A stretch of 64,000 nucleotides of DNA from Paramacrobiotus metropolitanus (taxonomy: Eukaryota; Tardigrada; Eutardigrada; Parachela; Macrobiotidae), in contig NW_026570475.1 in assembly GCF_019649055.1 (NCBI RefSeq), forward strand, positions 1 to 64,000. The letters run 5' to 3'. The stretch's first letter is position 1. Each line of letters opens with the position of its first letter. Shown here in pieces: positions 1 to 11,545 of this stretch. The translations under genes were made by a program, and so were the position numbers. Below the pieces are notes generated by a model. The model worked only from the letters and a program-made list of their open reading frames with translations. It did no database searches and had not been told where the DNA came from.

Positions 1-198
1 GAGCTAGTCAAGAAGTCAATTTCTTGGGATTGGTCGTTACGCCCACGTGCACTCAACCTTTCCCAGAAAATGTCCGGGCAATCTGTAAACTACCTACTTT
101 TACGAACGTCGAGGAGCTCAAAACTATTCTTGGTAAACTTAGTTATTTTAGTAAACATAAAAAATTTCTCGAATATTGCGGCATCCTGGAATCATAGG
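1..198 (+). pseudogene. Ty3/gypsy pol fragment, RT to RNase H connection
   Basis: Read in the third forward frame, the window opens inside a gypsy-type polymerase. The peptide has the usual end-of-RT signature, VNFLGLVV, then a P-x-P-x-x-V-rich stretch and LKTILGKLSYFSKH, which corresponds to the conserved LRSFLGLASYYRKF region between reverse transcriptase and RNase H. A stop follows at about 196-198 and nothing recognisable continues. The upstream part lies outside the window, so it is not known whether the rest of pol is present. Family assignment is from motif memory, not a search. Confidence 0.7.
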
Positions 199-930
199 GA
201 AATTTACCGAAATTTTATGAAAGTTAGTCGATGGTAGTTCTCCTAAATGCGACGAAAATTTGCGGCTTTCAAATTATCCAAACCAGAATGTCCATACGAT
301 ACACCTGGTCCTTCGGCCGGTTTCCGTTGATATAAAGCCCACATCGTGTCCGGATGGCGTCATAGCTCCTTGTTTATGATGCGAGATTTCCGGTGAATTA
401 ATTGCAGGATAGGAAGCTTAGGAAGCATAGTGATACGTTTAACAGCAACTTGTCGTAAGAGCCGACGAAAAGTGATATAAACGTCCGATTCAACCAAATA
501 TCGAGTCCTTGTTCCACGTTAGCACGTGTATTAACAAATTTAGAAGTGAAACACTGTAGTCCACGGCGCTGTGTACCTCAGGATTGCCAATCACTTCCCG
601 TGTCGTTACCGACAGACAGGATTGACTTTGTTTTCGTACCGAGAAGCTCGGGCCCGGTTGCACACAGCAAAAACAGCTCCGTATAAGGTTCCCGCTCTGC
701 CCACGACGCGTGCTAGAAAAGCAATTGTCTCATCACCACCACCATCGGTAGCGGAAAACAGCTTACCCGCCCCTTCAACATTGCTGGCCTTACTAGCGGG
801 TCCGACACCCAAAGCATTGACGTATACAGAACCGGCAGTGACACGTAAAATAAAAAATGGCATTGAGAAGCTCTATGTCGACACATTTGGGCGTAAGTAG
901 TTATTGGGATTATCTGGCGAAGCATGTGCC
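199..930. other. No recognisable gene
   Basis: This stretch is probably decayed retroelement DNA following the pol fragment. It holds a 109-codon plus-strand ORF at 571-900, Pro/Ala/Thr-rich with a basic C-terminus, whose product I do not recognise, and an overlapping minus-strand shadow. No motif, promoter or repeat could be assigned. Confidence 0.4.
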
Positions 931-936
931 CTAGTC

Positions 937-1059
937 CTGGCGTTGCGCTGGATGTGAGCAGGATGTGCCGCGCCAGCGGCACGGTAACGCCCTATTACTG
1001 GCGTTGGGCTGGATGTGAGGTAGAATGTGCTGCGCCACACAGTACGGTACCGTTACCAC
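937..1059. repeat. Two-copy direct repeat, 61-bp period
   Basis: The phrase ctggcgttg(c/g)gctggatgtgag occurs at 937 and again at 998, each followed by a diverged copy of a g-rich stretch ending in gcgcca. The period is 61 bp. It is a local tandem duplication in GC-richer DNA just before the AAT microsatellite. No coding function is visible. Confidence 0.7.
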
Positions 1060-1205
1060 TACTCGGTGCAGTGTGCTCAACGGTATGCCGTTATAAGTGT
1101 GTTCAGTAGTATGACTGCGACTGTCAAGCAGCAGTATTGTTCGTAAGCTCATTGCACAAGCTATTTGCCTGCTTCAATCAGTGTGTTGCGCACGGCCTTT
1201 TACTC

Positions 1206-1224
1206 GTCAATAATAATAATTGTC

Positions 1225-1296
<72 letters not shown>

Positions 1297-1453
1297 TAAT
1301 AGCAATAATAATGGCAATAATAATAATAATAATAGCAATAATAATAGTTTTGGCAATTTTAATAATATTAATAATAATAATAATAATGTAGCCAATAATA
1401 ATAATGTAATAATAGCAATATCAATAATAATAGTAATAATAATAATAATAGCC

Positions 1454-1499
<46 letters not shown>

Positions 1500-1815
1500 G
1501 TAATAAATAATAATATTAATGTAATAATAATGTGTAACGTAATAATAAAATAATAATGTCCATGTAATGGCTAATAATCAATGTAATAACCAATGAAATA
1601 GTAATAATGTAATAATGTGAATAATAATAGTAATAATATTAATAATAATGAAATATTAGTAATAATAATAATAATAATAATAGCCAATAATAATATTATG
1701 TGGCAATAATAATAATAATGGCATAATAATATGTAATAATAATAATAATAATGGCAGCCATGTAATAATAATAATAATATGTATGTAAACAATATTAATA
1801 ATAATAATAATAATA
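1206..1815. repeat. Imperfect (AAT)n trinucleotide microsatellite
   Basis: About 600 bp consist almost entirely of taa/aat triplets with scattered interruptions such as gcaataa, ggcaat and gtaat. Long apparent ORFs on both strands (poly Ile, Asn or Leu) are by-products of the triplet period and are not genes. The interruptions suggest an old array. It separates gypsy remnants from the minus-strand gene at 1844-2738. Confidence 0.95.
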
Positions 1816-1843
1816 AATCAAAAATTGCATCAAAAACATGGTG

Positions 1844-2738
1844 CTACTGCAGTATCTGCATTCTTTCCAGCATCGCTTCAACCGAACGAACACTGGTAAA
1901 GTCGTATTCACTGTAGGCCGACAATAGTCGAAACAGTTCGCCTCGAAGGACCGTCATCACGACCTTGTCATGTCGCAGCGAGCAAATCGTAGCGCGGACC
2001 GTGTTCTTCGTGTAATCATAAAGGATGCTAAGGATTCGACCCATGATCTGGCCTTCCAGCTCCTGCGGCATTGGTACGTTTAGCGCGCTGAGCATTGCGA
2101 ACCGCCGGAGCAACATGATAACGTCCAACTCTTGCAAATCCTGGACCGTGGGGCAGAATCTTGGACACGTAGAAACGTGAGCAGTGAGTGGGCAATCCAT
2201 CGGGATCCTCGGGCTGGCACCGGTCCACATGCACGTAATCACTACTACCGCGTTCGACCCATATGGCACGGAGGTTACCAATAAAACTGTGAACGTAGGA
2301 TGACCTTGGATGGGAACCCTTCCCGCGTTGCCGTTCGTTTGGGATTCTGAAGGAGAGATCCATGCCGCATTTCGTAGAGGGCAAGTTAAAGAAGACTTCA
2401 AACATCTCTTTCACCATCCACACCGCCACGCGTGCGTTTCGTGCCGAAAAAACCACGACATTGGCTTCTGACTTGACAACAAGCCGTGCAAGGCCTAAAC
2501 GAAACACGACCTGCCCCGGATCCGGTAAGGACAGCGCTGGCGAGATTGTGGGATTCGGGTCACTGATAACTGGCACACTGGAGACGCTCTGCCCAGGATC
2601 TAGCAAAGGCAACGTTGGCGAGATCGTTGGAACGGGGATACTAATATTAGGACCACTGAGGTCGTCAGACACTCCGTCTGCTTTTAGTGACTTATTTAGC
2701 ATATCAATATCGTCAAGAATGTGTTCCTCTGAGGCCAT
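1844..2738 (-). pseudogene. Unrecognised protein gene split between two frames
   Basis: Two overlapping minus-strand ORFs look like one gene. The first (2738 down to 2028) starts MASEEHILDDIDMLNKSLK, with an acidic N-terminus and a Pro/Ser-rich segment containing an imperfect duplicated block (ISPTLPLLDPGQ and ISPALSLPDPGQ). The second (2401 down to 1844) has a helix-rich, Leu/Met-rich C-terminal part. Plausible protein-like sequence passes from the first frame to the second at about 2140-2170, so a frameshift or unseen intron lies there. I do not recognise the product. It lies divergently upstream of the Polinton PolB remnant, so it could be an accessory Polinton gene or a retroelement gag. 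That link is inference from position only. Confidence 0.35.
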
Positions 2739-3090
2739 GTTTAGATGTGTAATGGGACTCAGTTAAGGATCAACTAATCTGACGTCCGGTCGTTTTCTTT
2801 CTTGACGAATTTAAAGTTTCCCCGCGCGAAGACGAGAAGATGAGCTCTAGCCGCGCTTTAGACTTCCTGGTTGGACAGAAAGCGGCAGTGTGAACTTCCT
2901 ATGTGACTAACATTATCCCGTTGGTCAAAGGTTAGTGGCAGGCCAACAAATCGCTGTAAGCGATGCCAATGGTCAGAAAAAAGCTGGTCCGGCGATGGCG
3001 TAGGTCTGCGCACGACCCCACAGTATGACGTCATTATGCTAACTCAGCGAGAGAACCCGGGTAAAACCGAACCATAGCCGAATAATTAGC

Positions 3091-3097
3091 TATAAAG
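3091..3097 (+). promoter_or_regulatory. TATA-like box upstream of PolB remnant
   Basis: The string tataaag lies about 390 bases before the first PolB-like ORF, in an otherwise non-coding interval (2760-3480). Position and match are the only support. The same interval separates the divergent gene at 1844-2738 from PolB and could hold promoters for both. Confidence 0.2.
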
Positions 3098-4947
3098 AAC
3101 CACTACCGTTCAGCTCCGGTTCGGCTGCGACGAAATTAAAATCGAACGGCTGACTAAATTAAATAAAAAACTGGCAACTAGTGGTATGGAACCTGTGTGC
3201 AGAAATTGCATACTTACCTGCATTACCACTGTGCTACGCTACCAATTTCGAAATTTAGCTCGCATTTTTCATAATGGGACTCACTTTTGCAGTCTGTGCG
3301 CCGCGACAGCGTCACATTTTATGAGATGGGCTTTTCAGAAAGCTCGTTTTCAGTTTGTGCCTCTCGTACCTCACAACGCACCCAAACAGCGCTATACCGA
3401 GAACGCCTGACCATCACTTCAAGTTTTAACTTTTGCTGTTAACGTCTTTTTTTAAAACAAAATAGTTGAGTACGAGTTTTCTCATGGTATGCTTGAGGCG
3501 ATGGCTCAAATAGCGGCCATGGAAGATATAGCGCATGACGATTCTGATAATGCTAGTTTTCCTTTGTGGAATGATCCGGATTGGAATGTACAGGTAGGTG
3601 GAGGTCTGCCGGATAACATTGGGGATCTTGTTACCGTTGTGCCAGTATCCCGACGTTATTCTCCCAAGTACGGCTTAACTTTTGAGAATTATCGTGTAAC
3701 GGTTAATGATCTTCAGCATCTTGATCAGTTATCCGTTCACATCGTCATTGCCGCTATTCTACAAGATGTTTTGGATAATCTGTTGCGCGATGTGCCGGAT
3801 CAGTCGGTTGTGCGTTTCCGGATCGAACAAAATTCATTGCGTTATCCTATCTGGATTTATCCAATGAATCGATTCGAGCTCTCTGTACAACGGTGGATGG
3901 CGTAAGTGAAACGCGTTCTTCAGTCCAACGAAACGTTCTCTCTCTACGAATCCTTTTTCATTCTTGTCCAGTACACCAAAATTCCTTCCGGTCAGTGACT
4001 TAAGAATTTCCCGCAGATGCTGAAGAACAAACTCTTGATGATACATAAAGTGTACTGTGCAAGTCAAAAACACAATGGATAACACCTGTCTGGCACGCGC
4101 TATGGTTATTGCAAAAGCTTATGCCGATGAAGATTCTGGGGTTTGTAAGAAACCGCGTCAACAAAAAGCTGCGCAGACGGTTGCTGCGTACGCTCTCATC
4201 AAACGTGCCGGACTTCCCATTCGAAAGTACAGCATCCAGAATATTCCGGCTTTCAAAGCGGTACGTTGAAACCACCGTAAAAATAACGCAAAGGCTCAAT
4301 AGCCATCTTTTTTAAACTCTTTCGGGTTATCAAATTTTTGAGGTGAGCGGTGAGAATTTGAACATTATCGTTAATAAAGGTCCTGAAAACGATAAAAGTA
4401 TTATTGCTTAGTCGTAACAGACATTTTGACGTTATCACTTCATTTCCCGCTCGGATTAATCGCGGGTACTGGTATTTTAAGTGAGACAAAGGTTGTAACA
4501 ACCAGGCGGGACATTTCTGTTATGTTACATGCAGCTTTTGCTTTCGTAATAACTATGAAAGAGATGCGAGCAACAAGATCAGATGTGGCGATTGTAGCAG
4601 AACTTTTCGGGGTAAAGGGTGTTTTGATGCTCATAAGCGATGGACCTAGGAATGGTAAAGGAAATGGCAGTCATAAGCGCAAGTCATTGTGCGGCTCAGT
4701 TTTCTTTTGTGCTTCGTGTTATCATACTGTCTCAATGTTCAGTCGTGATCCCCGGAACAACCATGCTTGTGGAGAAGTGCGGTGCAAGTTCTGCCACCTG
4801 TCTGCTTTGCCGGGAACCCACAAGTGCTACATGAAGACCCACAAGACGGCTGATGCCGAACGCGCTCGTTGTGATGCTGCCCGCTTTCTATATTTTGATT
4901 TTGAGACCTACGTTTCCCAAACTAGAGAGCTTGTGCCAAACCTGGCA

Positions 4948-5011
4948 GTACGTACACTTATTTCGTTCTAATAGTACTTATCTTACAGCGCTTCGTATCT
5001 AGGTTATTTAG
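4948..5011 (+). other. Short GT-AG intron (64 nt) in PolB
   Basis: The upstream ORF, after exonuclease motif I, meets gtacgt at 4948. The intron would end in ggttatttag at 5011. The split is phase 0, and the next segment continues the same protein family in frame for 44 codons apart from one TAA. The assignment rests on restored homology to the Polinton PolB layout, not transcript data. Confidence 0.5.
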
Positions 5012-5143
5012 TACGATAACGGAGCAAAAATAAGAATACCAGCGGACTCAGAGACCTTCGGGTGTGACGTCACGGAATCGTTATGCAAGTAACTCTTTCA
5101 GCCGCAGCATAAAGGCAACTACGTCATTGCACATAACTTGCGG

Positions 5144-5189
5144 GTACGGTAGTGTGCTAGCTAAACCACGTAACAATAATTTTGAACAG
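5144..5189 (+). other. Short GT-AG intron (46 nt) in PolB
   Basis: A 46-nt segment starting gtacgg and ending ttttgaacag interrupts the conserved exonuclease II block between the AHN and GFDGYF parts. Removing it puts the two sides in one phase-0 frame with the family-typical motif order. The size fits the small introns of compact invertebrate genomes. Confidence 0.65.
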
Positions 5190-5345
5190 GGATTTGATGG
5201 ATACTTCATTATTCAGCAGCTCCTCAACAGTGGAATAAACCCACGCGTCATTTCGAACGGCGGCAAGATCATGTCCATGGAAGATGAAGTGTACCAGATC
5301 CATTTCCGGGGCAGCTATAATTACAGTCCGCAGAGCCTGGCACTT

Positions 5346-6400
5346 GTGTACTGTCTGTGTACAGTCTCATACTGGTTTTTACTCAACACTTTAATTCAAC
5401 AAATCGTAGATAATTCGCAAAGCGGATGTGAAGAGAATAATATACAGAGTAGCAGCTGCTGACGCAGTTCTAGGCAAAATGCACACTTTAGCGCGGGCGT
5501 GGCGAAGCAATGCTAGAGCTTCAGACGGGCACATTGAGCGAGTCTCTGTCTTGCTGTACAATGTTAGCATAAGCACGTTTGCGTTTTACAATGCAAGGTT
5601 AAACTGTTATGCATATTCTTATAATAATATACGTGTAATGTAAAGATCTCTTTACAAATTCCCTTCTTTGGACGGAAACGTCCTCGTTTTCGAGTTCTTT
5701 TATGGATTCTTTTCGGAGGATATTTTGTGTGTTCTTTGTCCAAAGGTGCTTCATCCATGTATTCTCGATGTGGTGATTTTTGGAGATCCATCGCGAAATT
5801 GGATGCGGGAACGGCTTTCAGTACGGTATATACATATTTTATCTTTGATTTAGTATATGATTGTCACAGAAATATATGAAAATAGGGTAACTTCCAAGAA
5901 ATGATTTCGTGGACGTCATGGAATGGACGCTTCCATGAAATTTCGTGGAAGCCACGGATTTTCATGGAAGTGAGGCTTTTCCGGCGGAAATGATGCGGCG
6001 ATTAAGGGAGATGCCGCATCAGGAGGGCGGTCCAGAAATTGTGGGCGATGGATGGCCAGGGACAGGAAACGGGCGTGACCGTCAGTGACCGGGAGTCGGT
6101 TTTCTCGCTCATTTATACCCGTTTTTGCTGAATGGTCTGGTTGGCTTGTTCGTCCTTGGGTGTGAGGTAACTTGCAAGAGAGGGTAAGTGGCAGTGCGCC
6201 ACGAGACTCCCAGGCACTCCGCCTTGGCAAGGCCTGTGGCGCTTAACTGCTGTGCCAGGAGCACAGCAGAGCCAGACGGAGGTGAAAATGCTAACAAATG
6301 AGCGAGGAAACTGGTATGCTGTTGGCAGTTGGATACAATGCGCTATTGGATGCGGCATGCTGCTAGATGCGGTATGCTGGATATAAGAGGAATGTAATTA
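5346..6400. other. Downstream of PolB remnant, no gene recognised
   Basis: No polymerase palm motif is seen after 5345. Short ORFs at 5428-5643 and 5668-5853 show no recognisable domain. At 5920-5970 there is a small imperfect palindrome built from cttccatgaaa and tttcgtggaag. At 6320-6385 the words atgcgg and tatgctg recur. The Polinton remnant appears to be cut off here. Confidence 0.4.
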
Positions 6401-6407
6401 AAATGGT

Positions 6408-6845
6408 TTAGCTAATATGTTGCGTTACTGTCATTTGGCTCCGACGTTGTTTTAGCATCTCGATGGGATCCAATTTTTCATAATGGAACCCCGCTGCAGT
6501 GAGATCCGGGAGTCTCGAAGGATCAGCAAGGAGGAAGTACTGGTCGCATTTCTGGTGCAAGATGCGCCCGTTAACCCGACCGTTACAGCAGGTTCGATAC
6601 GTGCCCCTGATCACCTTCAAGGTGACAAGGAGGTTTTTTTCCATAGCAAACGGGGCCATTCGACGCAGTTCGCCGTTTAAGAACATGACGCCTTTGTTAA
6701 ACTGAAAAAACCGAAGAGTGGAGGATTTAAGCGTTGAAGATGTCTTACAAATCCCATCACTGGTTAATTCCCGAGACACACTGTACTGATGAAAGTCTCC
6801 GTGAACCGTATTCGGCTTCCGAGTGGTGGTAATTGGAGTGGCCAA
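6408..6845 (-). CDS. Unrecognised 145-residue ORF
   Basis: An open minus-strand frame starts MATPITTTRKPN and ends at 6408. Its composition is protein-like rather than low-complexity: mixed charge, a central hydrophobic strand pattern and a C-terminal segment LDPIEMLKQRRSQ. I recognise no domain. It lies between the PolB remnant and a gypsy RT fragment, so it may be retroelement-derived. A competing plus-strand ORF at 6483-6680 looks like a shadow. The start is simply the first Met of the frame. Confidence 0.3.
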   Translation of the reverse strand: MATPITTTRKPNTVHGDFHQYSVSRELTSDGICKTSSTLKSSTLRFFQFNKGVMFLNGELRRMAPFAMEKNLLVTLKVIRGTYRTCCNGRVNGRILHQKCDQYFLLADPSRLPDLTAAGFHYEKLDPIEMLKQRRSQMTVTQHIS

Positions 6846-7245
6846 TAATCAATTATTTATAACAAATGCGAAAAATTTTTTAAATAATTGGAGAATTTAT
6901 GCCTCGTCGATGGTTGAAAATTCTGGATTTTCATTTGTGGGAAGCCGAGATAAAAGGTTACCGACAATAGTGGTTATCTGTAGCATCCAGTTCACAGCGC
7001 GCATTCACACCTTCTTGAGCACTAACACTCCTTGTAGCCGGCTAAAGGTGCCCTAAAAGTAAGTTTAAACTGTTCTGAATATATCTGTACAAAGATCCCG
7101 AGGCTTGTCTGCAACTTCCGAGGTAGCGCTTGACCGATTAGCATCTTTGCACAAGACGTCATCGAAAACTGTAGTTATTCTTTGCCGTTCATGCGAAAAG
7201 AGATAACCATTCTTCTAACGTTTTGCCGCGACGCAAACGATCAGT

Positions 7246-7905
7246 TTGAAAGAGTTTTCAGATATACGTAAAATCAAGGCAGTATTCCTTGATTATCCGG
7301 ATTTATTTGCGACTAAGCGTAAACCGTTTGGTGATGTCACAATCGTCAAACATCACATCAATGCAGGCGATACTTTACCGATAAAATGCAAACCGCACCG
7401 TACCTCTTGGAGAGGACGAGAAATTGTCGAGGATGTAAAGGAAATGCTCGAAAAGGGATTAATTCGTCGCTCCAGCAGCAGCTGGTGTTCCAAAGTTATG
7501 TTAGCAACAAAAAAAATCCCGATGGAACCATCGGTACGCGTTTCTGGGTTGATTACATCCAACTAAATGATGTAACGAAAATGAATAATTATCCTTTACC
7601 GATTCCAGATGAGTTACTCCAAGCGGTTGCCGATAATGAGTTTTATGTACAAGGCGTCGATTGCAATGCCGGCTTCTGGCAAAAACAAAAGGCAGATGAC
7701 TCGGTCCAAAATACCGCGTTTAGTACACAGGACGGTTTTTTCGAATTTTTACGTATGCCTTTCGGCGTGTGTAATGGACCGGCCACATATCAGAAAACCA
7801 TGAATAAGGCTCCCTCTGGTGTACGAAATGATAATATTTTTGCATATTTAGACGATATTATCGTCGCTGCAAAAGATTTTGACGATTTAATAAATAAGAC
7901 AAGGC
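7246..7905 (+). pseudogene. Ty3/gypsy reverse transcriptase, frameshifted
   Basis: Two forward frames together cover the front half of a gypsy RT. Frame one (7246-7540) gives the leader typical of the protease-RT linker, HHINAGDTLPIKCKPHR, and the EMLEKGLIRRSSS block. The other frame (about 7500-7905) gives DPDG-like NPDGTIG, the PLPIPDELL block, MPFGVCNGPATYQ and the catalytic YLDD motif. The switch is near 7500-7540, next to a run of A residues, so an indel there is likely. The expected Phe-Ala before the aspartates reads FAYLDD. RNase H and integrase do not follow. It is a dead fragment. Confidence 0.85.
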
Positions 7906-8116
7906 TGAAGTGCCTTGTTTTTTGTAAATGGTTGTATAAGGGCGATCTATTCGTCAAGTTCTTCGTGTGTTTTGAGACAAACCAAAACCGGTTTTCATGA
8001 TGGTGTTGAGGTTTGCTGGGGGGGGGGTGTTTACAAGTATGAGGTAATTAAGTGGTGGATATTACTGTAAACTGCCCATTTATTTCTGTAAAATAAGTTT
8101 TCGTACTGATCGACAT

Positions 8117-8194
8117 GAAGAACCTAACTCACGGTCTACCAGAAGAACCTAACTCACGGTCAAAATGAAGAACCTAACTCACGGTCTACCAGAA
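8117..8194. repeat. 25-bp minisatellite, three copies
   Basis: The unit gaagaacctaactcacggtc plus five variable bases starts at 8117, 8142 and 8167. Units one and three share tctacca after the core. It lies just after the gypsy RT fragment. Confidence 0.9.
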
Positions 8195-8199
8195 GTTGG

Positions 8200-11100
8200 T
8201 TAACACCGATATTTGCGGAACAGATCAGTATGTTTCCACAGGTGCACAGATACAGCACAGCAAGGGCAGCCTGGTCGAGTTAGGTTGCCGTGCTGGTTCA
8301 ACCTTTTCTTCTTCGAAAATTCTGTCTTTGGACTTGACTTCGGACTTCGCGCGATCTGCCGAATTGCCTCACTTCAACAATTCTTTCATGTCATCTACAT
8401 CATGCTTTTGCTTCAAACAGAATAACGAGAAGGAAGCAGAGTTCGAATGGAAAGAAAAAGATGCACAATGTGGAATCGTGCGAATTGCAGACGGCAAAGC
8501 GTGAAAACAGGCATTGTATCCACGAATTTATTTTTTATCCCATTTGCCTGAACATTAGTTGAAAGAAACTGGTTTCAAAACCACCAATCCAATCCGAAAG
8601 GCTGTTGTATGACCATTAATGGGAGATGATAGGAATAAAACAAAAAGGATAAAATTTTAAAAAAAATGATAATGAACCAGATACAAAAATGTAGTTTTTT
8701 CCGTACGGATTTTTTTACGGTGTACTGGGGACCATGGTCGTTTTGAAGATCCATTCGCGTTACCTTTGTCGTAGTCGTATTCATACGATCATGATATCGT
8801 ATCGCGCTATGGGCGCGAAACAAAGAAGGATTGTTTGGACCGTAGGCCGTATAATGTGCATGGTTTGCACAGTTGGTTTGTGTAAAATGGAAGTGTTCGC
8901 TGCATCACAGGAGGCACGTGCCGTTTTCTACAGCAAAGGCAAACTGCCCTGCATAATCGTGCCATGGGTTTAAAAACCTTGTTGGCTACCAGGCTCTGTG
9001 TGCTAAATGCGCTGCATGGCGATGGGAGACTTGGTACAAGCATCAGTAAATGAAAAGCAGACATATAACCATCATGAACCGTACCTGCTTAGACAACGTC
9101 AAATCATAATCGAGCGCCTTTAAAACTAACACTGGCATAAAGGTGGTAAAGGGAAAAGGTTTTGCCGTAAACCAGCAGTCTGAGACGAGAAAGAACCTTG
9201 AGAAGTTTTCCGGTTTTTAGATCAGCCCCGGTCCTCGAGTTTTAATATCCTGTTGACTGTCGTTGTCTGAATCAGACGTTTCCATATCGTTGCAGCGGTG
9301 ATCGTGCAAAGCCAAACAAAGACCGATCTACTCCATAACAAACAACGTTCAGAAAGGGAGGTTACCATGGGTAGGCAGTTCGTATTCCTAAGAATAAAAA
9401 GATCCAAAACAAATTAATAAATGCGATGCTAATATGCCGGAAGACAAGGAATTAGCGATAACGCTTACGTAAATGCTGCATTTAAATACTTGTTGGGTCA
9501 TGTGGCAGGCGCGTACATGATAAACCTGACCATATCTTATTTTTGCTCCGTAGACGTTCATTGCATATTGCTTGGATTTACCCTTAAGATCATTAAGAGT
9601 GCCACAAAGCAAAAAAAAGTGATCTGTTAAAATTACTATCTTCATTATCTACACTATATTAATGGGTTAATTTGTATTTATTGCAGCGGCCTCCCGGTAA
9701 AAATTTCCGGGGTGATTTTGCCATTCAGTGAAATTGCATTTCACTCGTCAAGCCAGCTGACCAGTTGCATTGAAAAAGTATGCAGCATTCAATTTGCGAC
9801 TTCTTTTCAGACCAGTGGACACTGGATAGGCACATCCTTGGTGGGTTCCAGAACGGCTTGCTCCAAGCGCTGCGAGAATTGAGGATAATTTACCAGTCGT
9901 TACGCACATCAACGGAAATGCCCAGGATAAATCGCCCTACGTGAAAACGCTTACGACAAGAAAGGGTTCTAGATGCTAATATCGCCAGATATGCTGCCAA
10001 TAGGCGTTAATGTTGCTTAGGAATTCATTTCAAAGGTCAAAATGATCAGAACGGCAACGTATGAAGATTTTAACATACGTTTCGCACAGCTTTGAACTGA
10101 AACTGATTTGGAGAAAATGATTTGGAGATCGGCTTGTTCAATGCGGCAGTGCTGCAAAAAGGACCGACTAGCCATCATTTAAAATGGAGTGATATAAATT
10201 TTATTGCTGCTGGGACACGGTCATTGGCAACATGGGACCATGAGTACTTGCGTCGATTTTGCATATGATTTTAAATCGCGGTTAACTCGGTGTTAGTAGT
10301 TTAGTAACTGAGAAACGCGCAGTAAGCCAGTTGACCTTTGAATATGATTACCGCTAGGTGTGTGAGTCTGATGCCCAAGGGTGGATCTAGATCGATTGTA
10401 GAACAGCAACTGCCGGAATTCCGAAACCAGAAGAACCTTGGATCCGTTGATGAACCCAAGCAACGCAAGATATGATACATTCTACCGTTAGGTGCATTGG
10501 CCGTACTCCGGACTGAGGGATTTTCCACAGAAATTGCGTGCAGCTAGTATCGCATGTTTCCCCTCCATGGCACACGCATGGCGACGGAGTGACTATCAGT
10601 TTTCCTGTTCCATATGTGAACAGGAGGACATATAATGAAACATCTTTGAACGTAATAAATTTGCAGTCTTAGCGGTCTCCAGTTTATCTCTGGACTAGGC
10701 TCTGATTGTGGTAGTGCATACGTACTCAGCCATTGCCGATAGACGGCAAAGTGGTAGCAGATCGTTCCCTGTGTGACCTTTTTCCAACCCCTTCCACGAT
10801 ATTCAAGAATACGTTTTCCTCAACCCTGAAACTATACCTGCTTGCCTCTCATTTCGTCCAATCTGCCCAAGGAAGCTACCTAAACTTCGCGGAATTCACC
10901 GCCTTTCCACCGCTTACGGAAGTCATCAAGAAACGGTTTTTAAACTCCCATTCAGCTACTCCAAAGGAGTCTGGCACAATGAACGGCATTTTCTCTAAAT
11001 CATGAGATCCATTTTTTTCCCTGCTCATCGTCACAGTTTATGCCTCAAATGCCATCCGTAGTTTTGAATCAGTCGGATGGCTCCAATCTCTACATAAAAT

Positions 11101-11360
11101 TCACACCGCAGCACATTATTCGACCACCGCTTAGACGTCTTGCGATAAATCCGTAGAAAAAAGGAACTGGCCGGGCTTTTATAACGCACGAATCTTTAGT
11201 AATCCCTGGAAAAAATTTCAAAAACGTCTCCAGAATTCTACGGAGATTATCTCCCGAAATAAAAACTCCACAAGACTTACCTGCAAATGACTCATACTTT
11301 CCTGCTTCGACATAAAAAATCACGCCAATCCATAATCTGGATGAAATGTGATTTTTGCAC
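8200..11360. other. Long stretch without recognisable gene
   Basis: ORFs are short and mutually overlapping. The largest are 8196-8504 (plus, Ser-rich then acidic and basic C-terminus), 8734-8973 (plus), 10301-10528 (minus) and 10733-11005 (plus). None shows a motif I know. No tRNA-like fold, LTR or terminal inverted repeat was found by eye. It may be decayed transposon sequence. Confidence 0.4.
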
Positions 11361-11545
11361 GAACTAACTAAAGAGCAATTCTTTCGCGACGAGCAAATGG
11401 TCGTAGGGGCGCTAATCTATCGGAGCTGGTGAAAGATAACTTCCAAATAATCCGGAACAAAAGATCACTCTCGGCAAGAACCGCCCGACAAACGTCTGAT
11501 GGCGACAATCCGGAAAGGACAGCCACAAGAGAAAGGTTCAGGTAA

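Larger units (their letters stand above)
3489..5345 (+). pseudogene. polB: Polinton/Maverick protein-primed family B DNA polymerase, N-terminal half
   Basis: This is the replicative polymerase of a Polinton-type element, fragmentary. Pieces run in the expected order. 3489-3905 gives the N-terminal domain and ends at a canonical gtaagt donor. 4057-4259 carries the conserved NTMDNTCLARAM block and ends at gtacgt. About 4400-4640 gives a HFDVITS block and a cysteine-rich region in a different frame. 4640-4947 continues the Cys-rich zinc-finger-like region into exonuclease motif I (FDFETY). 5012-5143 carries the block before IAHN. 5190-5345 gives motif II (GFDGYFIIQQ) and the following strand. 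The exonuclease III and polymerase palm motifs are absent downstream. Damage includes a TAA at 5090-5092, a TGA in the Cys-rich part and at least one frameshift. No start codon is certain. Confidence 0.8.

Noticed and set aside
1207-1792. ORFs of 73-96 codons rich in Ile, Asn, Leu or Tyr
   Set aside because: They are direct translations of the AAT microsatellite on both strands.
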